Below, one piece after another: positions 40,483 to 48,810 of a DNA stretch of 64,000 bases. Position 1 is the first letter of the stretch. Each line of letters starts with the position of its first letter. Position numbers and translations under genes: made by a program. The notes under the pieces were generated by a model, which made no database searches, had not been told where the DNA came from, and saw only the letters and a program-made list of their open reading frames with translations. Source of the DNA: Thermoleophilia bacterium (GTDB lineage Bacteria > Actinomycetota > Thermoleophilia > RBG-16-64-13); the NCBI GenBank assembly GCA_026415615.1, contig JAOAGT010000002.1, forward strand, positions 186,001-250,000, read 5' to 3'.

Positions 40483-42777
40483 TCATATCTTGCCTAGCGC
40501 TTTTAGAACCTTAGCGGGGGTGATAGGCAAGTCGTCTATCCATACACCGATGGCGTTCTGCACGGCACACGCCACGAGCCCTTTGTCAACAATCGAATGG
40601 CCGATCCCCGTGGCTCCGTAGCAGCCGTTGCCTGTGCGAGTTTCGACGATGATCGGTTCAATCTCACCAACATCCATTATGGTTGGAATCTTGTATTCGA
40701 GATCGTTGCCGTTAAGCAACACGCCCGTATCTTTGTCCCAGACAAGTTCCTCCATCTTGGCGGTGCCCGTGCCAGCTATGATCATCCCCTCAATGTTTCC
40801 TTCAATAGAGGAGGGTCTGATGGCCTTGCCAGCGTCGTGGACGACGACCCAACGCGTGATGTCTACGTCCCCGGTCTCTGTGTCCACTTCGACTTCGCAG
40901 AAGACAACACTCATCGTGTTAAGCACGCTGTAACGCGGCATCACAAACCACACCGATCCGGGCGGCTGCCCGGTGTAGGTGGCCACTAGGTCTCGTTGCC
41001 ATCCTGTTGCTGGGTCTATCACGAAATACTCAAAGCCCCAGTGGCGGTTAGGATCGCTCTTGAGATAGACACGAGAATCTCGGGTGTCGTAATCATCGGG
41101 CTTACCCCCGAGCTTCCTTGCTGCTTCGGCAAGGAGTAGAGCTTTCAGATCAATAGCAGCTTCCTTAGCAACCCAGGTCGAGGCTGCTCCCCCGTCAGAT
41201 CCACCTCCTTGTGAAGTGAACGAGGCCCACATGTCGTATTTGATAATGACATCCTCGGGAAGCGCTCCAAGCTCTTCTGCCACCACCATGGCAACGGCGT
41301 CGTCGCAGTACACCCCGCGCCACGGCCCTCGACTCGGGACATATACCTTCCCATCTGCCCGGATAGCTATGGTGCAGCTGTAGTTGGCATGCGAGTGGCG
41401 GGGAGCGTCATGATACCGAAAGGCAACCCCATGCATCTTGCCGTTAGGCAGCCTTCGAGTGCCTGCCGTGTGCCACTTCTCTTCCCACCCGAAAGCAGCT
41501 TTGCCTATCTCGATGCACAGTTTCAGACTGGGCTCCGGAGTGTGGCAGTTCTTGAGGGATACTTCTATAGGATCCATGCCTAGGAAATCGCTGATCCTCC
41601 ATATGGCGGTGGTAAGGACTTCCCAATTTGGGGGATGCGAGTGATCAAGGCCGCGGCGCGTAGTGCTAGTGTGTACAGCTACGGCCTTACTCCTGATGTT
41701 CGGACATCTTGTTGTATTGAACGGCTCGATGCTGTGGACAATTTCCTTTGGTCCGCGTGTGCCCACGTTTGAAATGATGTGGCCTTCTGCTGCCACTATT
41801 ATCCCGTCGCTCGTAAAGCCCACTTTCATGTGAGTTGTGTCTGAAGAGTCGCCGCCGCAGTCAAAGGCGTCTCGACGGGTAAAGGCCATCCGGACTGGCC
41901 TACCTGTTCTCTTGGCCAATAGCGGGGTGAGAAAAGTGAGGCGGCGCATGATGAAGTCGCAGTATTGCCCGCCCATGAACATGTTTAGCCAGTGGATCTT
42001 GTCTTCCGGAAGAGCGAAGGCTACAGACAGCCAGTGCTGATCGGCGTTGAAGGTATCGGAGTAGACGTAAAGACTTTCGCCTTTGTCTCCGTACATGTCT
42101 TGCTCCCACCAGGCCACCATGGTGTATGGGTTAGGCTTGTGCGTGTTGATGAAGGGATAGGCCCGGTCATACTCTATGATGTGATCTGCTTGTGCAAACC
42201 CTTCCCTGACATTCCCGATCTCCCAGCTGTATTCGGCGGCAATATTGTCGGGATGCAGGTCAGGCTGAAGGACGGGCGCGTCAGGTCGCAGAGCTTCCTC
42301 GGCTGTGAGGACATGCGGTTGAATTTCCCATTCAATGTCCAAGAGACTAATAGCTTCGTCGCACACTTCCTCACTTTCAGCAGCCACGCAGGCGCCAACT
42401 TCTTCGCCCTCGCGGTCGGCTTGGTTGCTGAGAAGGAAGCCGGGAAAGGCCGTGATAAACGACATCATCTGCTCGATGTGAGGCTGGAGCCGGGATTCCA
42501 TAAGCCTGAGCTCCTCGTCTTCCCAGGTCACAATCTCGTGCACACCCGGCAGAGCCATTGCTTTGCTCACATCGAGCCGCTTGATGCGGGCTCTGCCATA
42601 CGGACTTCTGAGTACCTTAGCGTGAAGCATCCCGTCACAGACATACTCTCGGGCAAAGACTGCTGACCCAGACGCCAGGGCATACGAGAGCCGGCCGGGC
42701 AGATCACGGCGCCCAACCACTCGAAATTCTTGGCGGTCCTGATTTCGGCCCTGGTACACGTTTGGTTGGTCAGCCAT
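40483..42777 (-). CDS. Molybdenum hydroxylase large (Mo-cofactor) subunit, divergent
   Basis: A 764-residue subunit of the xanthine dehydrogenase/aldehyde oxidase family, carrying the molybdopterin cofactor. The N-terminal domain begins KVLRSPYGRARIKRLDVSKA, the central domain has GRPVRMAFTRRDAFD, and the C-terminus reads GATGIGHSIVDKGLVACAVQNAIG. In typical members the last motif is GxKGxGE, where Glu is the catalytic base; here that position is His (H727). The glycine-rich GGGFGGK is replaced by GGQYCDF. The active site therefore looks altered. ATG at 42777 (8-base overlap with the small subunit) is better placed than a GTG three codons earlier. The substrate is unknown. Confidence 0.85.
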   Translation of the reverse strand: MADQPNVYQGRNQDRQEFRVVGRRDLPGRLSYALASGSAVFAREYVCDGMLHAKVLRSPYGRARIKRLDVSKAMALPGVHEIVTWEDEELRLMESRLQPHIEQMMSFITAFPGFLLSNQADREGEEVGACVAAESEEVCDEAISLLDIEWEIQPHVLTAEEALRPDAPVLQPDLHPDNIAAEYSWEIGNVREGFAQADHIIEYDRAYPFINTHKPNPYTMVAWWEQDMYGDKGESLYVYSDTFNADQHWLSVAFALPEDKIHWLNMFMGGQYCDFIMRRLTFLTPLLAKRTGRPVRMAFTRRDAFDCGGDSSDTTHMKVGFTSDGIIVAAEGHIISNVGTRGPKEIVHSIEPFNTTRCPNIRSKAVAVHTSTTRRGLDHSHPPNWEVLTTAIWRISDFLGMDPIEVSLKNCHTPEPSLKLCIEIGKAAFGWEEKWHTAGTRRLPNGKMHGVAFRYHDAPRHSHANYSCTIAIRADGKVYVPSRGPWRGVYCDDAVAMVVAEELGALPEDVIIKYDMWASFTSQGGGSDGGAASTWVAKEAAIDLKALLLAEAARKLGGKPDDYDTRDSRVYLKSDPNRHWGFEYFVIDPATGWQRDLVATYTGQPPGSVWFVMPRYSVLNTMSVVFCEVEVDTETGDVDITRWVVVHDAGKAIRPSSIEGNIEGMIIAGTGTAKMEELVWDKDTGVLLNGNDLEYKIPTIMDVGEIEPIIVETRTGNGCYGATGIGHSIVDKGLVACAVQNAIGVWIDDLPITPAKVLKALGKI

Positions 42778-43309
42778 CGGTCTCACCCCGGAGTTTTGCC
42801 GCAGCCTCCATCACGGCTTTAATATGGCGGGGATAGGTACCGCAGCGGCAGAGGTTGCCCGAGAGAGCGACTTTGATCTCCTCTACGCTTGGATTGGGAT
42901 TCCTATCAAGCAGAGCTTTCGCGGCGAGGATGAAGCCCGGGGTACAATACCCGCACTGCATGGCATCCCATCTTCTGTAAGCCTCAATCAGAGGATGGCC
43001 AGCTGCGGCAACACCTTCGATAGTCTGGACCGATTTACCCTCGCACTCGACTGTCAGAGTCATGCAGGCGAGCACTGGCCGCCCGTCTATGATAACTGTG
43101 CAAGATCCGCATTCTCCTCGGTCACAGAACGTCTTGGCGGAGCCTGGCAACCCGAGCTTATACTGAAGTGTTCTCTGAAGCGTCCAATGCGGTTCAACCT
43201 CGACCGCACAGGGCTGCCCGTTCACAACGAGGTGGACCAGCATCTCGTCTGCCAGCGACGGTTCGTCGGCCTCTTTGCAGTTAGTACAGTGAGAAGTATC
43301 GGACGACAT
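42770..43309 (-). CDS. Molybdenum hydroxylase [2Fe-2S] subunit
   Basis: A 179-residue iron-sulfur subunit. The plant-ferredoxin-type cluster uses C62, C67, C70 and C82 (FCDRGECGSC, LAC); the second cluster uses C119, C122, C154 and C156 (MQCGYCTPGF, NLCRCG). It relays electrons from the molybdenum site to the FAD subunit. The first 20 residues add a CTNC pair not usual in the family. GGGTG precedes the ATG. Gene order small-large-FAD is contiguous, and the genes follow the Liv-type importer of operon 1. Confidence 0.93.
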   Translation of the reverse strand: MSSDTSHCTNCKEADEPSLADEMLVHLVVNGQPCAVEVEPHWTLQRTLQYKLGLPGSAKTFCDRGECGSCTVIIDGRPVLACMTLTVECEGKSVQTIEGVAAAGHPLIEAYRRWDAMQCGYCTPGFILAAKALLDRNPNPSVEEIKVALSGNLCRCGTYPRHIKAVMEAAAKLRGETDG

Positions 43310-43327
43310 GTTTCACCCGCAAATCTG

Positions 43328-43403
43328 CCAGGAGGGCACGAGCCTGGCTGCCGGCCGGGGCTTGTTAGGACCGGGTCGCGAAGCAGAAGCCGCGCCCTCC
43401 TGG
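43328..43403 (-). repeat. Intercistronic stem-loop before the molybdenum hydroxylase genes
   Basis: CCAGGAGGGC (43328-43337) and GCCCTCCTGG (43394-43403) are exact complements, 10 bp, around a GC-rich 56-base loop. It lies in the 155-base gap between the binding-protein gene and the hydroxylase genes. It may act as a processing or attenuation site; there is no T tract. Confidence 0.45.
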
Positions 43404-43464
43404 GCGAAGCCGTTGGTCAGTACAGCCGTTTCAGAATTCGAGTGTCGTAGATAGGCAAGCCCTC

Positions 43465-44724
43465 CTAGTCGAGCGCGCGAACAAACACGAACTGACCGTT
43501 TTTCATTTCCCAGGTCACCCAGCCGCCGCTGATGCCTTGGTGGTTTCCGGGCTTGTAACTAAGCACACCGCCCTGTACCGAAGGAAAGTCCTTCAGAGCC
43601 TCTATGGCGTCGCGTACAGCGGCACGGTCGTCGCCACCAACTTTCAGTCCCTCAGCAGCGACATGGAAAGCGTCGATAGCTTGGGCGCCCCACATGTCGA
43701 GCGGAGCTCCATACTCCTTCATGCAGGCGTTGTGATAGTCGAGCATCATGGCCTTATTGCGGTAGTCGTCGGGCAAGGCTGGAACATTGGTGGCGGCGTT
43801 GCCCACAATGATCGCGCCCTCTACAGCCTCGGGTCCCATAGCAAATGAGGCGACGTGTGCACACACCGGTCCGCCAACAATGGGCACAGTGAGGCCGAGA
43901 CCTCTCAAGCCCTTGTAGAGCTGCGGGAACTGGGTCATGGCATTCATCAACAACACCGCGTCAGTAGGGTTCTTCTTCCATTCGGCATAGATCTTGTTGC
44001 AGTACGGCGTAAGGTCAGTCTCTGCCAAAGACACCTGGTCAGGCAACACAATGGCTTGGATACCCTCCGCTGGTCCCCGTTCTTTGAGCAGATCAAGGAT
44101 CTCGATATTTAGGAGGATCTGATCGGCAATTCCGAGAACGCTCTTCCATCCCCGAGCCTTGATCTCCTTTATGATGGACTGGGTGTAGTTCTCGCCGGAG
44201 GCCATGACGTAGAAGAGCCACTTACCTTGATACAGTTGGGCCTGCTTTAGAAGAGGCGAGGCCAGTGTGATGGAGGGCATACCGTACTTCTCTACTACTG
44301 GTGCAATGGCCGCTATCTCTTCTGGTGGGTATGTCATGAAGCAGGCGTCAACATCCTCGCGTGTGCAGAGATTAGTGGCGGCATTTGCGGCTGTGGTTGG
44401 GTCTGATTTGGTGTCAAGCTCGATGAGCTCCACTGTCCTACCGTTAATGCCGCCTGCTCCATTGACTCTGGCCAGCTCTAGTTTGATTCCGTTGTAGGTG
44501 CCAGGCCACGCACCGGCATTTATGCCGGTGAAGGGCGCAACCACGCCGATCTTGAATGGCTCGGCAGTTCCTGAAGTTGTTTGGGTTGTTGCTGAGGTGG
44601 TCTGCGGTCCTGCGCTGGTCGTCGTGCCTTCCTCCTTACCGCAGCCGACGGCAACGGCCGCAAGTACTACAACAATTGCGACGACAGCAACACCCCAACG
44701 ATACCTGCGCAATGCTAGCGTCAT
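43465..44724 (-). CDS. Liv-type ABC importer substrate-binding lipoprotein (system 1)
   Basis: A 419-residue periplasmic-type binding protein of the branched-chain amino acid family. Hydrophobic leader and lipobox VAVGC (Cys29), then a Thr/Ser-rich linker. The body begins FKIGVVAPFTGINAGAWPGTYNGIKLELARVNGAGGINGR and has ELIELDTKSDPTTAANAATNLC, typical of the family that binds amino acids, urea, amides or aromatic acids. GGGAG precedes the ATG. In operon 1 it follows the fused permease/ATPase gene by 185 bases. The ligand is unknown. Confidence 0.92.
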   Translation of the reverse strand: MTLALRRYRWGVAVVAIVVVLAAVAVGCGKEEGTTTSAGPQTTSATTQTTSGTAEPFKIGVVAPFTGINAGAWPGTYNGIKLELARVNGAGGINGRTVELIELDTKSDPTTAANAATNLCTREDVDACFMTYPPEEIAAIAPVVEKYGMPSITLASPLLKQAQLYQGKWLFYVMASGENYTQSIIKEIKARGWKSVLGIADQILLNIEILDLLKERGPAEGIQAIVLPDQVSLAETDLTPYCNKIYAEWKKNPTDAVLLMNAMTQFPQLYKGLRGLGLTVPIVGGPVCAHVASFAMGPEAVEGAIIVGNAATNVPALPDDYRNKAMMLDYHNACMKEYGAPLDMWGAQAIDAFHVAAEGLKVGGDDRAAVRDAIEALKDFPSVQGGVLSYKPGNHQGISGGWVTWEMKNGQFVFVRALD

Positions 44725-44909
44725 CGCTGGCTCCCTTCGGGTGGTTGGTCTTGTTTAAACCTGATAAGCGAACGTTCCTTCCAATGCACGGTGTACCATC
44801 CAGTTCTGCCCCCCTCCTTTCGCCCCACTCGAACTCTCGGCATCGCTCTCGCACTCGCCCGCTTGCTCCTAGTGAACCTTGCCGGGCAGGCACATCGGCC
44901 GCTGTAGAT

Positions 44910-47582
44910 TCACCGCTTGCCCAGATACACTTCTCTTAGCCGAGGATCGTCTTTGACTTCGTCAACCCTACCTGAGAGGACCACCGAGCCTGTCCTCATA
45001 CAGACCACGCGGTGTGCCAAGGACAAAGCCATCTCAGCGTTTTGCTCCACAAGTAGCATGGTCATTCCATGTTCGTTCAGGCGCGCCAGGGCATCGTATA
45101 TGCTTCTTACCAATAGCGGAGCCAGACCCATCGAGGGCTCGTCCAGCAGTAGCAACCTGGGATGGCCCATAAGAGCACGACCGATAGCAACCATCTGTTG
45201 CTCACCCCCGGAGAGAGTTCTTGCGATCTGCTTCCGCCGTTCATATAAGACTGGTAGCAAGTCGTAAACGTAGGCAAGATCCTCAGTAAATCCTTTGCGC
45301 CAATCAGGTTTGCCAGACGCGCCCATCAGTAAGTTGTCCTCTACGGACAGGGTAGGAAACAGTCTTCGACCTTCGGGTACCTGACATATGCCTCGGGCAA
45401 CTATCTGCTCGGCAGACATGGAGGTGATGTCCTTGCCCTCATAGATAATCTTCCCGCTGTTGGGTCTCAGTAGTCCTTGAATTGTGCGAAGAAGCGTGGT
45501 CTTGCCGGCTCCGTTAGCGCCCAGCACGGCGACAACCTCTCCTCTCGGAACGGTTAGGCTGACGCCGTGGAGAGCTTGAATTGAGCCATAGAGGGTGACC
45601 AGGTTATCCACCACCAGTGTGTCTTCTTGAACCGTGCGCCTCTCCTCCCGAATGGTCACCCGCGTTCTTTCCTGGTCCTCTTGGGTCCCGAGGTAGGCCT
45701 CCACTACGCGTGGATTGTGTTGAACTTCTTGTGCTGTTCCGCTTGCGATCAGCTGGCCGTAGTTAAGGACGTTGACGCGATCCGAGATTCCCATGACAAG
45801 GCTGATGTCGTGCTCTACAAGCAGTATCGTGACACCCGAGGCGCGTATCGCTGCTATTCGCCTTACTAAGTCAGCGCGCTCGGCTGCGTTCATGCCAGCC
45901 GCTGGCTCATCAAGCAGGAGCAGTCGAGGTCTTGAAGCAAGCGCCCGTGCGATTTCCACGAGACGTCGCTGCCCATAGGGAAGGCTTGCTGCTGGGCGAG
46001 CTGCGACCTTATCTAGGCCAAGCAGAGCAAGGGTTTCCATGGCGGTCTCGCGCGAGCGACGTTCCTCGGCTCGCTGACGGGGAAGGCCGAGACAGCACGA
46101 CCAGAACCCCGACTTCTCGTGGCGATGGCATCCCACAAGGACGTTCTCAAGAACACTCATGTTTTCGAAAATCCGGAGGTTCTGGAAGGTTCGGGCCATG
46201 CCCTGACGCGCTGCATCGGCGGGGGAAAGCTTCCCCAGATCTACGTCGCCGAGCAGGATCCTTCCTGAGTCAAGAGCCTGGTGTCTGGTAATGGCATTGA
46301 AAAGCGTTGTCTTGCCTGCTCCGTTGGGACCTATGAGCGCGGTGATGCTGCCCTCCGCTACCTCAAAGGATACGCGGTCAAGCGCCTTGAGCCCGCCGAA
46401 TGTGACCGTTACCTCCTCGATACGAAGCAACGTCTTAGTTACTGTTCCCTGGCTGAAGGTGTCCGGTCCAGCATTGTTTGACTTTGCCTCATTCTCTGGG
46501 CAGTCGTCGAGATCGCGCGGAGTAGCGCCCGTGACTCCTTCTTGAGCTGCTCTATCACTGCTCTTGGTGACCTTGGATCTTGACCATTCCCAGACACGAC
46601 GAAGGGCCGAAGAGCGGAGGCCAAGGATTCCGGAGGGGAGGAAGAGAAGTAGCAATATCATGATGACCGGATAGGCTATGCCGCTGTACTCCTGTATGGC
46701 GCCCAGCGTGTTAAGTAGCCAGGTCATGATTACCGCGCCGATCATCGCGCCCCAGATACTGTCGGCGCCGCCGACAAGCATCATGATCACGGGAAGTATG
46801 GAAGCAGCAAACTGAAACGAGATAGGGCTGACCGCGTTTGTGACGAAGCCTAGTAGGCACCCCGACAGCCCGCAAATAATCGCGCTAGCGACGAAAGCCA
46901 GTAGTTTCCAATTGGCGGTCCGGATTCCAAGGCTTGACGAGGCTATCTCGCTAGTGGCCAGGGCTCGCAGAGTCCGACCGAGCCTATATTTCAATCCACG
47001 GTTCAGTAGAAGCAAGACCACGAGCACAAAAAACCAGACCAGGTAGTATTGGCTAAGTAGACTGTCGAAACGTAAAGACCCGATGCCCAGCGTCGGCACT
47101 CCTGAGAAACCGATCAGGCCCCCCGTGAAACCTAAACGCATTACCGCCACTACAAAGATTTGGCCGAGCCCGATAGTCGCAAGCATGAGGTAGAAATAAC
47201 GGAGCTTAAGCACGGGCTTGCCGATGGCATAAGCCACGATGCCTGGCACTACCGTACCGATCAGCAAACACAGAAGCGTGGGAAGATGAAGTCTTGAGGC
47301 CAGGAGGCCAGAGAGATAGGCGCCTATGCCATAGAATGCAGAGTGGCCCAGCGAAAGTTGGCCTGCCTGTCCAAGAATGATAGCAACCCCTACCGTCTGG
47401 AGTGCGTAGATCCCAGCTGTAGCCATGACGCTCATGCCGTAGGGGCTCTTGAGGATGAGTGGCCACACAAGGAGTACCAAAATCGCAAGAACTTTTGCCC
47501 CCGTCGCCCACGGGTCAGAAATGGAGGACCACAAGCGGGCCGGTCTGTGGGGGAGACCTTTGTCGACTCCGGCTGTGGGCAT
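44910..47582 (-). CDS. Fused LivM-LivG-LivF importer protein (system 1)
   Basis: An 890-residue protein joining three normally separate parts of a branched-chain-amino-acid-type ABC importer. Residues 1 to about 330: LivM permease (GQAGQLSLGHSAFYGIGAYL). About 390-640: LivG ATPase, Walker A GPNGAGKTT, signature LPYGQRRLVEIARALASRPR, DEPAAGMN. About 650-890: LivF ATPase, Walker A GANGAGKTT, LSGGEQQMVAIGRALM, DEPSMGLAP. Both ATPase sites look complete. The gene shares one base with the livH stop (TAATG). No frame break is needed to read through all three parts. The substrate is unknown. Confidence 0.95.
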   Translation of the reverse strand: MPTAGVDKGLPHRPARLWSSISDPWATGAKVLAILVLLVWPLILKSPYGMSVMATAGIYALQTVGVAIILGQAGQLSLGHSAFYGIGAYLSGLLASRLHLPTLLCLLIGTVVPGIVAYAIGKPVLKLRYFYLMLATIGLGQIFVVAVMRLGFTGGLIGFSGVPTLGIGSLRFDSLLSQYYLVWFFVLVVLLLLNRGLKYRLGRTLRALATSEIASSSLGIRTANWKLLAFVASAIICGLSGCLLGFVTNAVSPISFQFAASILPVIMMLVGGADSIWGAMIGAVIMTWLLNTLGAIQEYSGIAYPVIMILLLLFLPSGILGLRSSALRRVWEWSRSKVTKSSDRAAQEGVTGATPRDLDDCPENEAKSNNAGPDTFSQGTVTKTLLRIEEVTVTFGGLKALDRVSFEVAEGSITALIGPNGAGKTTLFNAITRHQALDSGRILLGDVDLGKLSPADAARQGMARTFQNLRIFENMSVLENVLVGCHRHEKSGFWSCCLGLPRQRAEERRSRETAMETLALLGLDKVAARPAASLPYGQRRLVEIARALASRPRLLLLDEPAAGMNAAERADLVRRIAAIRASGVTILLVEHDISLVMGISDRVNVLNYGQLIASGTAQEVQHNPRVVEAYLGTQEDQERTRVTIREERRTVQEDTLVVDNLVTLYGSIQALHGVSLTVPRGEVVAVLGANGAGKTTLLRTIQGLLRPNSGKIIYEGKDITSMSAEQIVARGICQVPEGRRLFPTLSVEDNLLMGASGKPDWRKGFTEDLAYVYDLLPVLYERRKQIARTLSGGEQQMVAIGRALMGHPRLLLLDEPSMGLAPLLVRSIYDALARLNEHGMTMLLVEQNAEMALSLAHRVVCMRTGSVVLSGRVDEVKDDPRLREVYLGKR

Positions 47583-48457
47583 TAGACCTCTCCCTCAGTC
47601 ATAGTGGTCCCGAGCAATCCCTGCGGACGGAAGTACAGGAGTAGTATGAGCACTCCGAAGGCTACGGCTGTCTGCCATCCTCCGGGCAAAATGCCAGTGA
47701 CCAGCGACTGGATAACCCCGATCACGATCCCGCCTACGAGGGCGCCTATGCTGGATCCCCAGCCACCCAGGATCGCGCCCACCATGCCTACCAAGCCAAA
47801 CAGCCCCCCGGACTGGTATGTCATTGGAATCATGGGCACTACGGCGACCCCGCCGATGGCTCCCACCGCTGCGGAAATTGCGAAAGCAAGAACGATCATT
47901 CTTTTCGTGGAGATCCCGCACATCCGGGCTGCGTCTGGGTCGGTGGCTGTGGCAGTCATTTGTTTCCCGATGCGAGTTCGTGTTCCGAAGATATGGAGGG
48001 CGATCGCGATAACGATCATGAGGCCGATGACCCACAAGGTTTGGGGATCAATGGCTACGCCGCCAAAGTGTAGGAAGTCAGCCTTGATAAAGGCGGGGAC
48101 AGACTTTCCGTACGGTCCCCATTCGACTAGGGCAATGCCCTCAAACAGGAGAAGGAAACCAATGGTGGCCAGGACTAGGTTCACAAACGATTTTATCCAC
48201 CTGAGAACAACGAGGTAGATGGCTACGGAGATCGCTACCACGGCGACTACCGACAGTATTAGGGAAGGCCAGTAGGGTACCCCTGCGGCGGAGAATAAGG
48301 TGTAGGCGAGGTACCCACCCATCATGACAAACGAGCCCTGCGCCATATTTATGATGCGAGAGGTCCGGTATGTGGTCACGTAGCCCAGGCCGATGAGCGA
48401 ATAGATCGCTCCCATGGTAAAACCGGTCACGACCAGCTGAATCCAATCAGCGATCAT
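47582..48457 (-). CDS. LivH-type permease (system 1)
   Basis: A 291-residue inner-membrane permease with about eight helices, partner of the fused LivMGF protein. The family start MIADWIQLVVTGFTMGAIYSL and the region RTSRIINMAQGSFVMMGGYLA are clear; the conserved cytoplasmic loop reads GKQMTATATDPDAARMCGIS. I start at ATG 48457, where a purine-rich AGGGGAAG lies upstream; the open frame is longer but has no homology. It is the first gene of operon 1, and the shared 24-bp element lies 182 bases upstream. Confidence 0.92.
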   Translation of the reverse strand: MIADWIQLVVTGFTMGAIYSLIGLGYVTTYRTSRIINMAQGSFVMMGGYLAYTLFSAAGVPYWPSLILSVVAVVAISVAIYLVVLRWIKSFVNLVLATIGFLLLFEGIALVEWGPYGKSVPAFIKADFLHFGGVAIDPQTLWVIGLMIVIAIALHIFGTRTRIGKQMTATATDPDAARMCGISTKRMIVLAFAISAAVGAIGGVAVVPMIPMTYQSGGLFGLVGMVGAILGGWGSSIGALVGGIVIGVIQSLVTGILPGGWQTAVAFGVLILLLYFRPQGLLGTTMTEGEV

Positions 48458-48638
48458 CGGACTTCCCCTGGCTGTCCGTTGTTGAAGCGGTGCATCTGCT
48501 GTGCTTGTCCCACAGGGAGCGCGGAGCAAGTTACTGGCTCTCTATGTGTCAGGTGGGCTGCGTCAGCCACCGCCTACCTCGTCTGCTTGATGATCAAGGC
48601 AAATCGGATAGGTATCATCTTGGCAGGGGGCAGTTGTA

Positions 48639-48662
48639 AAGTCAACATAGCAAAAATTGATA
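48639..48662 (-). promoter_or_regulatory. 24-bp element shared with operon 2
   Basis: AAGTCAACAT-AG-CAAAAATTGATA on the + strand matches 63944-63967 at 22 of 24 positions. It starts 182 bases from the livH start; the operon 2 copy is 184 bases from its first start. It contains a TTGACT hexamer and a CAA-AAA-TTG palindrome on an AT-rich background. Likely an operator and/or -35 region; no good -10 is evident for this copy. Confidence 0.65.
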
Positions 48663-48685
48663 ATAAAACGGCGCAGAGCCTAACC

Positions 48686-48716
48686 TTGACGTCTTAGTCA
48701 CTTGCGTTCCTAATAT
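48686..48716 (+). promoter_or_regulatory. Candidate promoter of the iron alcohol dehydrogenase
   Basis: TTGACG (48686-48691), 19-base spacer, TAATAT (48711-48716). The hexamers are good but the spacer is long. Confidence 0.35.
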
Positions 48717-48810
48717 GGCTATGAAGACTGCATACAAAAGGAGCTGCGGTAGCTGTGCTCGACGGAGGAGCGGAAAACCTGACTACTGGCTATGAAAGGC
48801 GGTGCGCTCG

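Larger units (their letters stand above)
48458..48810. other. 353-base divergent intergenic region
   Basis: Between livH (minus) and the iron alcohol dehydrogenase gene (plus). It holds the 24-bp element shared with operon 2 (48639-48662) and a candidate promoter for the dehydrogenase. No credible coding frame or structured RNA was seen in the rest. Confidence 0.6.

Noticed and set aside
41992-42666. 224-residue + strand frame opposite the molybdenum hydroxylase large subunit
   Set aside because: It mirrors a conserved gene; no ribosome site and no recognisable domain.
48458-48529. N-terminal extension of LivH (system 1)
   Set aside because: No homology and no ribosome site; LivH proteins begin at the ATG at 48457.
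48479-48697. 72-residue Cys-rich + strand frame upstream of the iron dehydrogenase
   Set aside because: It covers the shared regulatory element and has no ribosome site; composition looks random.
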